NCBI RefSeq assembly: GCF_039939195.1
Contig: NZ_JBDUUH010000006.1
Coordinates: 186,001-250,000, forward strand
DNA length: 64,000 nt
Direction: 5' to 3'
Origin: Foliimonas ilicis
GTDB taxonomy: Bacteria; Pseudomonadota; Alphaproteobacteria; Rhizobiales; Rhizobiaceae
Part shown: piece by piece, positions 1 through 7,872 of the stretch
Layout of the letters: every line of letters starts with the position of its first letter
Position numbering within the stretch: the first letter of the stretch is position 1
Program-made: the position numbers and the translations under genes
The notes under the pieces: generated by a model
The model's input: the letters and a program-made list of their open reading frames with translations, nothing else
Databases searched by the model: none
What the model was told of the DNA's origin: nothing

Positions 1-801
1 CAGGATGGCGCCGGGGAAATTGTCGGCGTCGGCTCCCCCGAGCTCGAAGACCGCATTGGCGAACGCGTCTGGTTCTATGAATCCACGCTGGGCCGCCGGA
101 ACGGCTCAGCCGCCGAATTCACGACGGTACCCGCATACAAGGCGGTGCGACTGCCGGATGGCGTGAGCTTCGAGGAAGGTGCGTGTTTGGGTATTCCCGC
201 CATGACCGCCTGGCGCTGTGTGTTTGCCGACGGTCCAGTCGATGGCAAGACCGTTCTGGTTTCGGGCGGTGCCGGGGCCGTCGGCCGATACGCAATCCAG
301 TTCGCCAAGCTGGGTGGTGCCAGGGTCATTGCCACGGTTGGTAACGCCGAGGCTGCAGCATCCGCATCAACGGCAGGTGCGGACCTTGTTCTCAATCGTC
401 ATGTCGACGATTTGACGACCGCAATAGCCGGGTTCACAGGCGATGCCGATGGCCGTGGCGTTGACCGCTTTGTTGAAGTCGCGTTCGGCGCCAATCTTGA
501 GCTGATCGTCAAAACGATCTCGCCGAATGGCGTCGTCGCCAGTTATGCCAGCGATGCGGTGCCCGAGCCAAAGCTACCGTTCTGGCCCCTGGTAATGCTC
601 GACGTGACCATACGCTTCGTACTGGTTTACGTGATGCCAAAGCAGGCCCATCTGGAAGCGGCTGAGGCCATCAATTCGGCGCTTGAGGCAAAGCAGTTGA
701 CCCATCAGATCGGACGAACGCTGCCGCTTGCCTCCATCGTAGAGGCACATGAAGCTGTCGAGCGTGGAGATCTGGGTAAGACGATTTTGGTGCTACCATA
801 A
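1..801 (+). CDS. NADPH:quinone oxidoreductase / zinc-type alcohol dehydrogenase-like protein, 5' end outside the window
   Basis: The frame is open from base 1 to the stop at 801 (about 266 residues), so the gene starts upstream; the ATG at 145 is internal. The visible part has the GroES-like edge followed by a Rossmann nucleotide-binding segment with the glycine pattern SGGAGAVGRYAIQFAK, as in medium-chain dehydrogenase/reductases of the quinone oxidoreductase (QOR) branch. I see no cysteine cluster for a structural zinc in the visible part, which favours the zinc-free QOR branch. Such enzymes reduce quinones or enones with NADPH in the cytosol. The exact substrate cannot be told. Confidence 0.85.
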   Translation, partial: QDGAGEIVGVGSPELEDRIGERVWFYESTLGRRNGSAAEFTTVPAYKAVRLPDGVSFEEGACLGIPAMTAWRCVFADGPVDGKTVLVSGGAGAVGRYAIQFAKLGGARVIATVGNAEAAASASTAGADLVLNRHVDDLTTAIAGFTGDADGRGVDRFVEVAFGANLELIVKTISPNGVVASYASDAVPEPKLPFWPLVMLDVTIRFVLVYVMPKQAHLEAAEAINSALEAKQLTHQIGRTLPLASIVEAHEAVERGDLGKTILVLP

Positions 802-1389
802 GCTGGAATTTGGCAGAGCAGAAGGTGGGATGGACGTTCGATCCGACCCAAATTTCGGCTCTTCCATGCTGTATCAAGACAGGCACTGCGGAGCGTTTGG
901 TGTCCGCTGTCACGAACTGCCATCGACGGGTCGACATCTGACAGCCTATCCAATGATTGGAGCGTATCGAGAGAGGTGTCTTCGATCAGAGTTCTCTCCG
1001 CGCGTCAGCGGGCTATCGCGCGACCGGCAAGGCCCATCCGTTCGATCGTGTCGACTGCCAGGCGAAGGGACTCGCGTTCTCGAAACGTAGCGACAATGGA
1101 GCTCGCTATCGTGGCACCGTCGTCGGACATCGTCGCCGTCTGAATTGCAGCCAATAGCGCTGCTCGACGATCTTCCGCCGTCGCACTTCTGATATCCATA
1201 TACACCAACAGGCGTAGGCATGATCGCAGCGGGATTCATTACGGCGCCATTAGAGTGCAAATGATGCTTGGTTGGCACCGATTTGGTCAGCAACATATCT
1301 TTGTATCGCGCGAGCCGGGCCTCTTCTGCTCCGAGCACTCAGCCCGAATCTCGCGTCAGACATAGCTGAATGGCAAAGCCAAGCCGATT
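802..1389. other. Stretch without a confident gene
   Basis: No convincing intact gene. On the minus strand, two overlapping frames (946-1338 and 1005-1208) look locally protein-like: one gives a start-like segment near 1338 and the other a plausible alpha-helical end (ATAEDRRAALLAAIQTA at about 1150-1200). Together they could be one small gene broken by a frameshift near 1200. I do not recognise a family. Confidence 0.3.
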
Positions 1390-1411
1390 ATGCTCACGCC
1401 TCGCCATGAAC

Positions 1412-1600
1412 TCACACTTCTTTTAAGCCCAATCGCGACAGTCGGTTTTCAAACTGGCTATAGGGCAGCTCACGGGCGTCTATCACCTTCCACGAATTGC
1501 GCTGCGCCTGCGTGCCGTCCAGAAGCCGAACCGGCTCCGATCCCGTATGCTGAAGGCCGATCGCCACACCGATCTCCGGCCCGTGATCCGAATGCGGCTG
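1412..1600 (-). pseudogene. C-terminal remnant of an unrecognised protein
   Basis: A minus-strand frame ending with a TGA at 1412-1414 reads as a credible protein end (for example VRLLDGTQAQRNSWKVIDAR). It has no start codon of its own and lies just downstream of the Fic gene that ends at 1630. It may be the tail of a gene whose front was lost. No family recognised. Confidence 0.2.
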
Positions 1601-1629
1601 GCCTTCCGGCCAGCGGCGATCTCATCCGC

Positions 1630-2226
1630 CTACAACTGTGTCGCGCCAACGAAGGTCAGCAGCGGAGCGAAATCGCCACCGTCAGCAGTTCGCAGGGCAG
1701 CGATATAGACGTTACGGCGCTCGTTGTCGGCCTGAAGATCAAATCCGCTGGCCCAGGCGATAAGCGGATGCTTGTAGACTTCTTCAAGCAGGATATCGGC
1801 GGCGATCCGCGCGTGACGACCATTGCCGTTTGGAAAGGGATGAATCTGCACCATGCGGTGATGAAAGCGCGCTGCGGCTTCAAGGGGCGGGAAAACGTCG
1901 TTTTCGGCCCAATAGCGCGCATCATCCAGCAGCGTGCGCAGCTGTACGGAAATCTGAAGTGGATCGATGCCGATATTTTTCTCTGTTTTGCGGTATTCGC
2001 CCGCCCACGCCCACACATCGCTGAAGAGTCTCTTGTGCAGCATCCTGACAAAGGCGTCATCAAAGATCGAGCCGCTGCGTCGTCGTGATATCCAAGCGAG
2101 CCCCTGTTCGATATTGGCCTGTTCCAGTTCGTCCAGTTCCCCGCGCGTCGTCACATGCGAGAATTTCAACCTCTGCATTTCGTCGGGATCGAGTGGCGTT
2201 GCGCCGTCCGGTTCTTCAAACGTCAT
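1630..2226 (-). CDS. Mobile mystery protein B, Fic/Doc-fold protein
   Basis: 198 residues. The Fic core motif is at residues 129-140 (HPFPNGNGRHAR), with the catalytic His and the anion-binding GNGR; the acidic residue of classic AMPylases is Asn here, as in Doc-like proteins. Fic enzymes transfer AMP or phosphate from ATP to a target hydroxyl. The start overlaps the end of the preceding HTH gene by 4 nt (ATGA), so the two are translationally coupled and form the known mobile mystery protein A/B pair found on mobile elements. I see no (S/T)xxxE(G/N) inhibitory motif, so restraint presumably comes from the partner. The target is unknown. Confidence 0.85.
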   Translation of the reverse strand: MTFEEPDGATPLDPDEMQRLKFSHVTTRGELDELEQANIEQGLAWISRRRSGSIFDDAFVRMLHKRLFSDVWAWAGEYRKTEKNIGIDPLQISVQLRTLLDDARYWAENDVFPPLEAAARFHHRMVQIHPFPNGNGRHARIAADILLEEVYKHPLIAWASGFDLQADNERRNVYIAALRTADGGDFAPLLTFVGATQL

Positions 2227-2690
2227 CTGACCTCCCAGAAGTCGGAAGGCATGTCGCGAATGAGTTCATCGGTCAGGTCTTCAATGCGCTGCGCTGTCTG
2301 CGCATTCGTCAGCGATTGCTTTTCCAGCGCCATGTGCGCGCTGGCGCGCATGATGCGCGCTTCGGCTTTGCGGCGCGCCTGCGCGCGAATGACGTTTTCC
2401 ACGCGCCCATCGTCGGGAACGATGGCATAGACAAAGTGTCCGCCCATTGCCTCGGCAAGCTTGTGCATTTGGTTGATGGTGATTGCGCCATCGCGCTCGT
2501 TGCGTTCCGCCTGATAGACCGCATTGCGGCTAACGCCTGCGCGTGTGGCCACTTGCGCGCCGGACATGCCGAGTGCCTTGCGGAGCATGGAAAGCCATCC
2601 CTCTGAAGGTTTCTTCAGAGCTGCAATCTGGCTGGCCGTGCGATCTACGATCTGCACATACTGCTTTCTGGCTGTGTCTTTCACGCTCAT
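2223..2690 (-). CDS. Mobile mystery protein A, HTH antitoxin-like partner
   Basis: 155 residues with an XRE-type helix-turn-helix at about residues 38-65 (MSGAQVATRAGVSRNAVYQ). It is the first gene of a two-gene operon with the Fic protein and overlaps it by 4 nt. By analogy with toxin-antitoxin modules it probably represses its own promoter and restrains the Fic partner; that role is inferred. An AAGGCG Shine-Dalgarno-like stretch lies just upstream of the ATG at 2690. Confidence 0.85.
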   Translation of the reverse strand: MSVKDTARKQYVQIVDRTASQIAALKKPSEGWLSMLRKALGMSGAQVATRAGVSRNAVYQAERNERDGAITINQMHKLAEAMGGHFVYAIVPDDGRVENVIRAQARRKAEARIMRASAHMALEKQSLTNAQTAQRIEDLTDELIRDMPSDFWEVR

Positions 2691-2724
2691 TGCATATCGC
2701 CTTATGGGTATATTGTGTTTTATG

Positions 2725-2740
2725 CCTATTTAAAGATAGG
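2725..2740. promoter_or_regulatory. Candidate operator of the mobile mystery A/B operon
   Basis: Inverted repeat CCTAT-6 nt-ATAGG in an AT-rich stretch about 35 nt upstream of the HTH gene start at 2690. Its position fits autoregulation by the HTH protein. This is an inference from sequence symmetry only. Confidence 0.4.
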
Positions 2741-2853
2741 CCATTAAAAACTTTTGTCAATTTATCGATATGCACATTTTCATAATTCGACAATCAATAG
2801 ATAGGCAAATTATGAGATGATGCACATCATTATATATGCGGTGGACCCGGTGA

Positions 2854-3118
2854 TCAGCCGCGAATTTTGGCCGCCCTAGAACAAGGATAGCTGCGAGCCG
2901 CACCAGCGCGTGCGCTCGACTCAAAATCAGCCATGAGGTGACATAGGCAACCGCGCCGCCCCCTGTCCAGCGGTGCCGATGGGTGTAAAGTGAAAGCGGT
3001 AGCCGGTTTCTGGAGCGGGCAGCGCAAGCCTGCTTTCGCTTTACAATTCAATATGCTCGATCATCCCGAATTTCTCCGGCGTGAAAGTGATTTCAACCTG
3101 AATGCCGCGCCATGCGAT
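2854..3118 (-). pseudogene. Remnant of a plasmid/ICE-type small conserved protein
   Basis: Read on the minus strand, three frames join into a recognisable but broken small protein: WRGIQVEITFTPEKFGMIEH, a stop, then LPAPETGYRFHFTPIG, then, after a frameshift, a segment starting GGGAVAYVTSWL. The ETGYRSHF-like block is typical, as far as I recall, of small hypothetical proteins carried on rhizobial plasmids and integrative elements. At least one stop and one frameshift are present. Function unknown. Confidence 0.4.
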
Positions 3119-3147
3119 GGTTATCCTTCTCGAACAGTCGCCCAACC

Positions 3148-3952
3148 GGCGTTGTCACATTGATCTTCCGTAAACCGCAGAGCGGTAGTTTTTCCGGATG
3201 AACCAGACATCCCCGACGTATAAGAACCATCGTTTTCCCATCGAGATCGTCGCCCGGACGATCTGGCTCTATTATCGTTTCAATGTCAGCCTCGCGAAGT
3301 AGAAGAGATGATGCTCGAGCGCGGCATTGTCGTTTCTTATGAGACAATCCGGAGATGGTGCCGCAAGCACGGCGCTGACTACATCCACCGCTTACACCGC
3401 AAGCCGCCTTCGCAGCATGATATCTGGTATCTCGATGAGCTTGTCATGCGAATCAACGGCAGGAAATGCTGGCTCCGGCGTGCAGTTGATCAGGACGGCT
3501 ACGTTCTCGATGAAATCGTGCAAATGCGCCGGAACACCAAGGCTGCCAAGCGCCTGTTAATCCGTCTGCTGAAGAAGCAAGGCATGGCGCCCAAGCGCAT
3601 GATTACAGACAAGTTGCGCTCATATGGAGCGGCAAGGCGCCAAGTCATGCCGCATGTCGAGCACCGGTCCCACAAGGGACTTAATAACCGTGCCGAGAAT
3701 TCTCATCTACCGTTTCGAAAACGGGAGCGAACATAGCAAGGGTTTCGGTCCATCGGGTCCTTACAGCAATTTCTGTCAATCTTCTCTGCAGTCCGCAACC
3801 TCTTCACTCCAACTCGTGCAAATCGATCCGCTTCACAAATCCTCATCCATCGTCGCAAGGCCTTGACCGAATGGAATGCTGTGGCCGATCAACACGCCTG
3901 AGAGCCCGAACAGGGGTCTTCCGCGCCTTAATTCAAACAATGTGACAGCCCC
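3148..3952 (+). mobile_element. Decayed IS6-family insertion sequence
   Basis: About 805 bp, a usual length for the family. The left end (from 3148, GGCGTTGTCACATTG) and the reverse complement of the right end (ending at 3952, GGGGCTGTCACATTG) form imperfect inverted repeats that share TGTCACATTG. They flank a transposase reading frame with a frameshift and a stop. The 8 bp on each side do not match, so no target duplication is preserved. Confidence 0.75.
3198..3901 (+). pseudogene. IS6-family transposase, frameshifted and interrupted
   Basis: Begins at ATG 3198 with the family's usual opening (HRFPIEIVARTIWLYYRF). One base is missing near 3297, shifting the frame before REVEEMMLERGIVVSYETIR. 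The DDE-domain region follows (DELVMRINGRK, RAVDQDGYVLD, MITDKLRSY, HKGLNNRAENSH). An in-frame TAG at 3734 stops it before the C-terminal part, which stays readable to 3901. Two lesions mean no functional transposase. Confidence 0.9.
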
Positions 3953-4053
3953 GTGTAACTTCCACGTAATCCCCGGTAGCCATACACCTCCACCTCGGCT
4001 CACCTCAATGATCGACGGACGGTCGGAGCACGATATGGATCGAAAGGACGGAA

Positions 4054-4338
4054 ATGAAGAACATCATTTCAGGCGTACTCGTTTGTCTGGCGCTGACAGC
4101 GTGCAGCCAGACGGAAAAAGGCGCAGGCATAGGTGCGGCGAGCGGTGCAATTATTGGTGGGCTGGCAAGCGGCACATGGGAAGGCGCTGCGGTAGGTGCT
4201 GCGGCAGGTGGTGTGGGAGGCGCAGTCGTTGGCAATGTCAGCGAGCGTAACGACAGAAACCGACGCGAGCGCTGGGAACAACGTGACCGCCGTCACTACG
4301 GTTGCAGGTACCGGGATCAATATGGTCGCTGCCGATAA
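4054..4338 (+). CDS. Small outer-membrane-type lipoprotein with glycine zipper
   Basis: 94 residues. An N-terminal signal ends in a lipobox (LALTAC, lipidated Cys at about residue 17). A glycine-zipper segment rich in GxxxG/GAAxG follows (residues about 24-60), then a strongly basic, Arg-rich tail. This is the layout of YMGG-like/17-kDa-antigen-type lipoproteins that sit in the envelope. Precise function unknown. It stands alone, upstream of the two-component system. Confidence 0.8.
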   Translation: MKNIISGVLVCLALTACSQTEKGAGIGAASGAIIGGLASGTWEGAAVGAAAGGVGGAVVGNVSERNDRNRRERWEQRDRRHYGCRYRDQYGRCR

Positions 4339-4550
4339 AGAGTGCTGACTTGTCGGCGTAAGTTCAAGGACCTGATGGATGCCGGGCCAACTTTGGTTTG
4401 TCCGGTATCGACATTTGCAACAGGTTCCTGGCGTCTAATAACCGTAAGGCCAGGATCGCATGATAGTCGCGCTCGTCTGAGCCCGAGGCGCGGTTTTGCT
4501 GTAAAGACTGTCGGACGACGACTATCCGGAACTTAACCGATCAGGCCACT

Positions 4551-5225
4551 ATGAAACTTCTGCTTATCGAAGACGACCCGGAAATGACCGACGCGCTGAA
4601 GGCAGCCCTTTCACAGCACGGCATTGTCCTTGACGCCGTGGGAGACCTCGCAACTGCGCGGGAGGCAATCGCGGTGGCCGACTACGACATCGTCCTTATC
4701 GACAGACAACTGCCGGATGGCGACGGCAGCACGTTTCTTGCAGATTTGCGTCGCACGGGATCAAGCACCCGATCGATAATCATCTCCGCACTCAGGTCGA
4801 CCAACGAGCGGATTTCCGGCCTGAACGATGGCGCTGATGATTATTTGCCGAAGCCGTTCGAAATACCCGAGCTGATTGCCAGAATGAGTGCCGTATTGAG
4901 GCGAGCCCCGATAGCGGGACCGTCCGTCCTGGCTGCCGGAAATGTCACCTTCGACCGTGTGTCATGCGATGTGCATGTCAACGGAGTTCGGCTGGCGCTT
5001 ACCCGCCGCGAGCTACTTATCATGGAGACGCTTCTGAGAAACCGCGGACGCACTGTGTTGCGCTCGTCGCTGGAGGAGCAGGTCTATTCCTTTGACGATG
5101 AGATCCAGTCGAACTCGCTGGAGGCCAATATGTCTCGCCTGCGCCGGAAGCTCAGCGATGCTGAGGCTGATATTGTCATCAAGAACATTCGTGGCATCGG
5201 CTATTACCTTCATGAGCAGAAATAG
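4551..5225 (+). CDS. OmpR/PhoB-family response regulator
   Basis: 224 residues. Receiver domain with acidic pocket D8/D9, phospho-acceptor D51 (VLIDRQLPDG) and conserved K101 (LPKPFE), followed by a winged-helix DNA-binding domain (RRELLIMETLLRNRGRTV, then the RRKL recognition region). The downstream histidine kinase overlaps or directly abuts it, so they are an operon. The MacAB-type efflux genes follow in the same direction, which makes them likely targets (inference), as in PhoP-type systems responding to antimicrobial peptides or envelope stress. Confidence 0.93.
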   Translation: MKLLLIEDDPEMTDALKAALSQHGIVLDAVGDLATAREAIAVADYDIVLIDRQLPDGDGSTFLADLRRTGSSTRSIIISALRSTNERISGLNDGADDYLPKPFEIPELIARMSAVLRRAPIAGPSVLAAGNVTFDRVSCDVHVNGVRLALTRRELLIMETLLRNRGRTVLRSSLEEQVYSFDDEIQSNSLEANMSRLRRKLSDAEADIVIKNIRGIGYYLHEQK

Positions 5226-6576
5226 GATGAGAAGCTCATCTCTCCGCTGGCGATTCACACTTGGCTTCATCGTCCTGCAGGTGTGCGCGGTCATCGCCTC
5301 GCTCGGCCTGGTTTTCTATTTCCTTTCCGGCCTAAAGCCCGATGTGGCGATCACGTCCGTCTGGCTGTCTCAGGAAATCGCCGATTCGATCGGTCTTGGG
5401 CCGGATGGCAGAGCCCGTCTGGAGCCGACGGCCAAACTAACAGAGATGATGGAGGACGCGCCTGACCTGTGGTTCGTGGCGGACCTGGGCAATGGTGGTG
5501 TCCTGTCATACGGCGCAACTCCCCAAGGCATTGCCAGCAATACGCCATTTCTGAAGACATTCAGAAGCGTCGAACTCCATGGTTATCTTGACGATCCGCT
5601 GAGTGTGGCCAGAATGGAGCGGTTCGAGACACGGAGCGGTGAGGCAACAATTCTCACCGGCGGTGCTCTCATGTCCCAATATGGTCTGACCGTCCTGCTG
5701 GGCAATCTTGCCGTCGGCGTACCAGCCTTGATCCTCGTCGCGATCTCCTTGATCGGCGTTCCGTTCGTCACGCGCTGGGCCCTGCGGTCTTTCAGCGATC
5801 TGAAGGAACGCCTCGACAGAATGGACCTCGACACACGTGGCGCTCTGGTGGAAGAGCGGGGCCTGCCCAACGAGGTCCTTCGTCTTGTGCGTGACATCAA
5901 CAGGGCGCTGCGCCGTCTCGATAGCGGCTTCGAGTCGACGGAGCGCTTCTTCGTCAACGCCGCGCACGAACTTCGAACGCCGATCGCTATACTTCAGGTG
6001 AGAATCGATACCCTCACGCCAAGTGAGGACAAGATGCACCTGCAGTCGGGCATCAAGCGCCTTACAGCGATTGCGAACCAGCTTCTCGACACTGAGAAGT
6101 ACCGGCAGAAGCCTCAACAGGATTTGCCTGTGGACCTCAACCATGTTGTCTCCAAGGTGGTCGCCGACCTCGCGCCCTTCGCCATTGCAGAGGGCTACGA
6201 TATTTCGTTCGATAGCAGCGCGGAACACGTGTTCGTTCGCGGCGATGCCGAAGCTTTGGAGCGCGCATTCATCAATCTGGTGCGTAATGCGATCCAATAC
6301 GGAGGCGGCCGGGGACAGATATCTATCGGAATTGAGACTGACGGCAGCGTGACCGTAGCCGATCATGGATGCGGCATAGCCGACGATAAGCATACGCGTA
6401 TATTCGAGCCGTTCTACCGGGTCAGTCCGCATGGCTCGGGAGCCGGCCTGGGGCTCAGCATGGTCAACGAGATCGTGACCCGCCACGGCGGTTACGTCGA
6501 GCTTTCTTCGGCCCCCGGCAAGGGTAGCACGTTTGCCGTGCGCTGGCGCGACATGCGCGTTTTCCAACAGCCTTAG
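5212..6576 (+). CDS. Sensor histidine kinase, partner of the upstream regulator
   Basis: About 454 residues from ATG 5212, which overlaps the regulator's stop by 14 nt; ATG 5227, 1 nt after that stop, is an equally possible start. Layout: first membrane helix (LGFIVLQVCAVIASLGLVF), a periplasmic sensor region of about 110 residues, a second helix (VGVPALILVAISLIGVPF), a HAMP-like linker, then the kinase core with H-box HELRTPIAI, N-box NLVRNAIQYG, G1 DHGCGI, F-box FEPFYR and G2 GSGAGLGLS. All catalytic boxes look intact. The signal is unknown. Confidence 0.93.
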   Translation: MSRNRMRSSSLRWRFTLGFIVLQVCAVIASLGLVFYFLSGLKPDVAITSVWLSQEIADSIGLGPDGRARLEPTAKLTEMMEDAPDLWFVADLGNGGVLSYGATPQGIASNTPFLKTFRSVELHGYLDDPLSVARMERFETRSGEATILTGGALMSQYGLTVLLGNLAVGVPALILVAISLIGVPFVTRWALRSFSDLKERLDRMDLDTRGALVEERGLPNEVLRLVRDINRALRRLDSGFESTERFFVNAAHELRTPIAILQVRIDTLTPSEDKMHLQSGIKRLTAIANQLLDTEKYRQKPQQDLPVDLNHVVSKVVADLAPFAIAEGYDISFDSSAEHVFVRGDAEALERAFINLVRNAIQYGGGRGQISIGIETDGSVTVADHGCGIADDKHTRIFEPFYRVSPHGSGAGLGLSMVNEIVTRHGGYVELSSAPGKGSTFAVRWRDMRVFQQP

Positions 6577-6671
6577 AAAGCGCGTCCGTTTGGCCGACTG
6601 CTCCGTAATTTTGGGGCAATACTCGTGAGAGACAACGGCCGCGATTCTCAATAGCGCGGTCCAAAGGCTCA

Positions 6672-7865
6672 ATGACACGATACATCACCCACAAGCGTCT
6701 GATCCTGGTGGCGGCAGCCCTTGTTGGTACGCTAGCCGTCTGGTTTCTGTTTCTGCGTCCGCCGGAGAAGCCTGAACTGGTGACCACCCAAGTGCGAACG
6801 GGCGACATCGAGGAAGTCGTGCTGGCGACCGGGGTTCTTGAACCGCTGGAACTGGTGCGCGTCGGGGCCCAGGCTTCCGGTCGCGTTGAGCATCTGGCTG
6901 TCAAGATCGGCGAGGTCGTCGAGACCGGGCAGTTGGTGGCCGAGATCGATTCCCAGACTCAGCGCAACACCTTGCGGGATCGGGAAGCCGCCCTGGCCAA
7001 CATCCGCGCCGTCCATGTGGCGCGCATGGCCGGTCTGACTCTGGCCGAGAAAGATTACGAGCGCCGGCGCGCGATGCTGGCCTCCGGCTCGACCCCGCGC
7101 GCCGAGTATGATGCTGCTGTGGCCGCCTTGGCCACTGCGCGGGCGGAGGTCCAGGCGCTGGACGCACAGATCAGTCAGGCGCAGGTCGCGGTGGAGTCGG
7201 CAGGCGTCGAGTTGGGCTATACCCGCATCACCGCCCCCATCGCCGGCACGGTGGTCGCTGTTGTCGCCGACGAAGGTCAGACCGTAAATGCCCTTCAGAG
7301 TGCTCCGACCATCGTGATGATCGCGCGATTGGACACGATGACTGTGCGCGCGGACATTTCGGAAGCCGATGTCATCCGTGTACGAAAAGACATGCCGGTC
7401 TGGTTCAGCATTCTTGGCGCCCCGCGCCGGCGTTTTGATGGCGAGTTGCGCCAGGTTGAGCCCGCCCCTGCCTCCATCGCCAACGAGAGCAACGCCGCAA
7501 CAAGCGGACAGGGCTCAACCGGCGGAGCCGTTTACTACACAGGGCTGATCGACGTCGCCAACGCGGACGGGGTATTACGACCCGCCATGACCGCGCAGGT
7601 GTCCATAGTGCTCAGCCGTGTCGGCGGCGCTGTGCTGGTTCCACTGAGCGCAGTGGAAGGCGCGCCTCGGGCCGGCGATACGGCGCGTGTCCGCGTGCTC
7701 GGTGCGGACGGCAACGTCCAAATGCGAGAAATCCAGGTCGGCATCGACAACGGCGCCGACATGCAGGTTCTTGGCGGCCTTGAGGTTGGGGAGATTATTG
7801 TCTTGGGCGCGTCCACCGACGAGCGTGCAGACGGCCAGTCTCAACTGCCCGGGTCCAAGCGGTAG
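6672..7865 (+). CDS. macA: MacA-like periplasmic adaptor of an ABC efflux pump
   Basis: 397 residues. One N-terminal membrane anchor (LILVAAALVGTLAVWFLFL), a biotinyl-lipoyl half-motif (GRVEHLAVKIGEVVETGQLV), an alpha-helical hairpin rich in Ala/Arg/Glu, the second lipoyl half (GYTRITAPIAGTVVAV), then beta-barrel and membrane-proximal domains. MacA links the inner-membrane ABC transporter to a TolC-type outer-membrane channel. The MacB gene starts 7 nt after its stop. No TolC gene is visible nearby, so an unlinked outer-membrane factor is presumably used. Confidence 0.92.
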   Translation: MTRYITHKRLILVAAALVGTLAVWFLFLRPPEKPELVTTQVRTGDIEEVVLATGVLEPLELVRVGAQASGRVEHLAVKIGEVVETGQLVAEIDSQTQRNTLRDREAALANIRAVHVARMAGLTLAEKDYERRRAMLASGSTPRAEYDAAVAALATARAEVQALDAQISQAQVAVESAGVELGYTRITAPIAGTVVAVVADEGQTVNALQSAPTIVMIARLDTMTVRADISEADVIRVRKDMPVWFSILGAPRRRFDGELRQVEPAPASIANESNAATSGQGSTGGAVYYTGLIDVANADGVLRPAMTAQVSIVLSRVGGAVLVPLSAVEGAPRAGDTARVRVLGADGNVQMREIQVGIDNGADMQVLGGLEVGEIIVLGASTDERADGQSQLPGSKR

Positions 7866-7872
7866 GCGCGCC

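Noticed and set aside
1390..2088. Long plus-strand frame of 232 codons
   Set aside because: It is antisense to the Fic gene for most of its length and has no recognisable domain.
3140..3960. Target-site duplication around the first IS6 element
   Set aside because: The 8-mers next to the inverted repeats (GCCCAACC and GTGTAACT) do not match.
5506..6678. 390-codon minus-strand frame opposite the histidine kinase
   Set aside because: Pure shadow of a well-supported kinase gene in GC-rich sequence; no protein family features.
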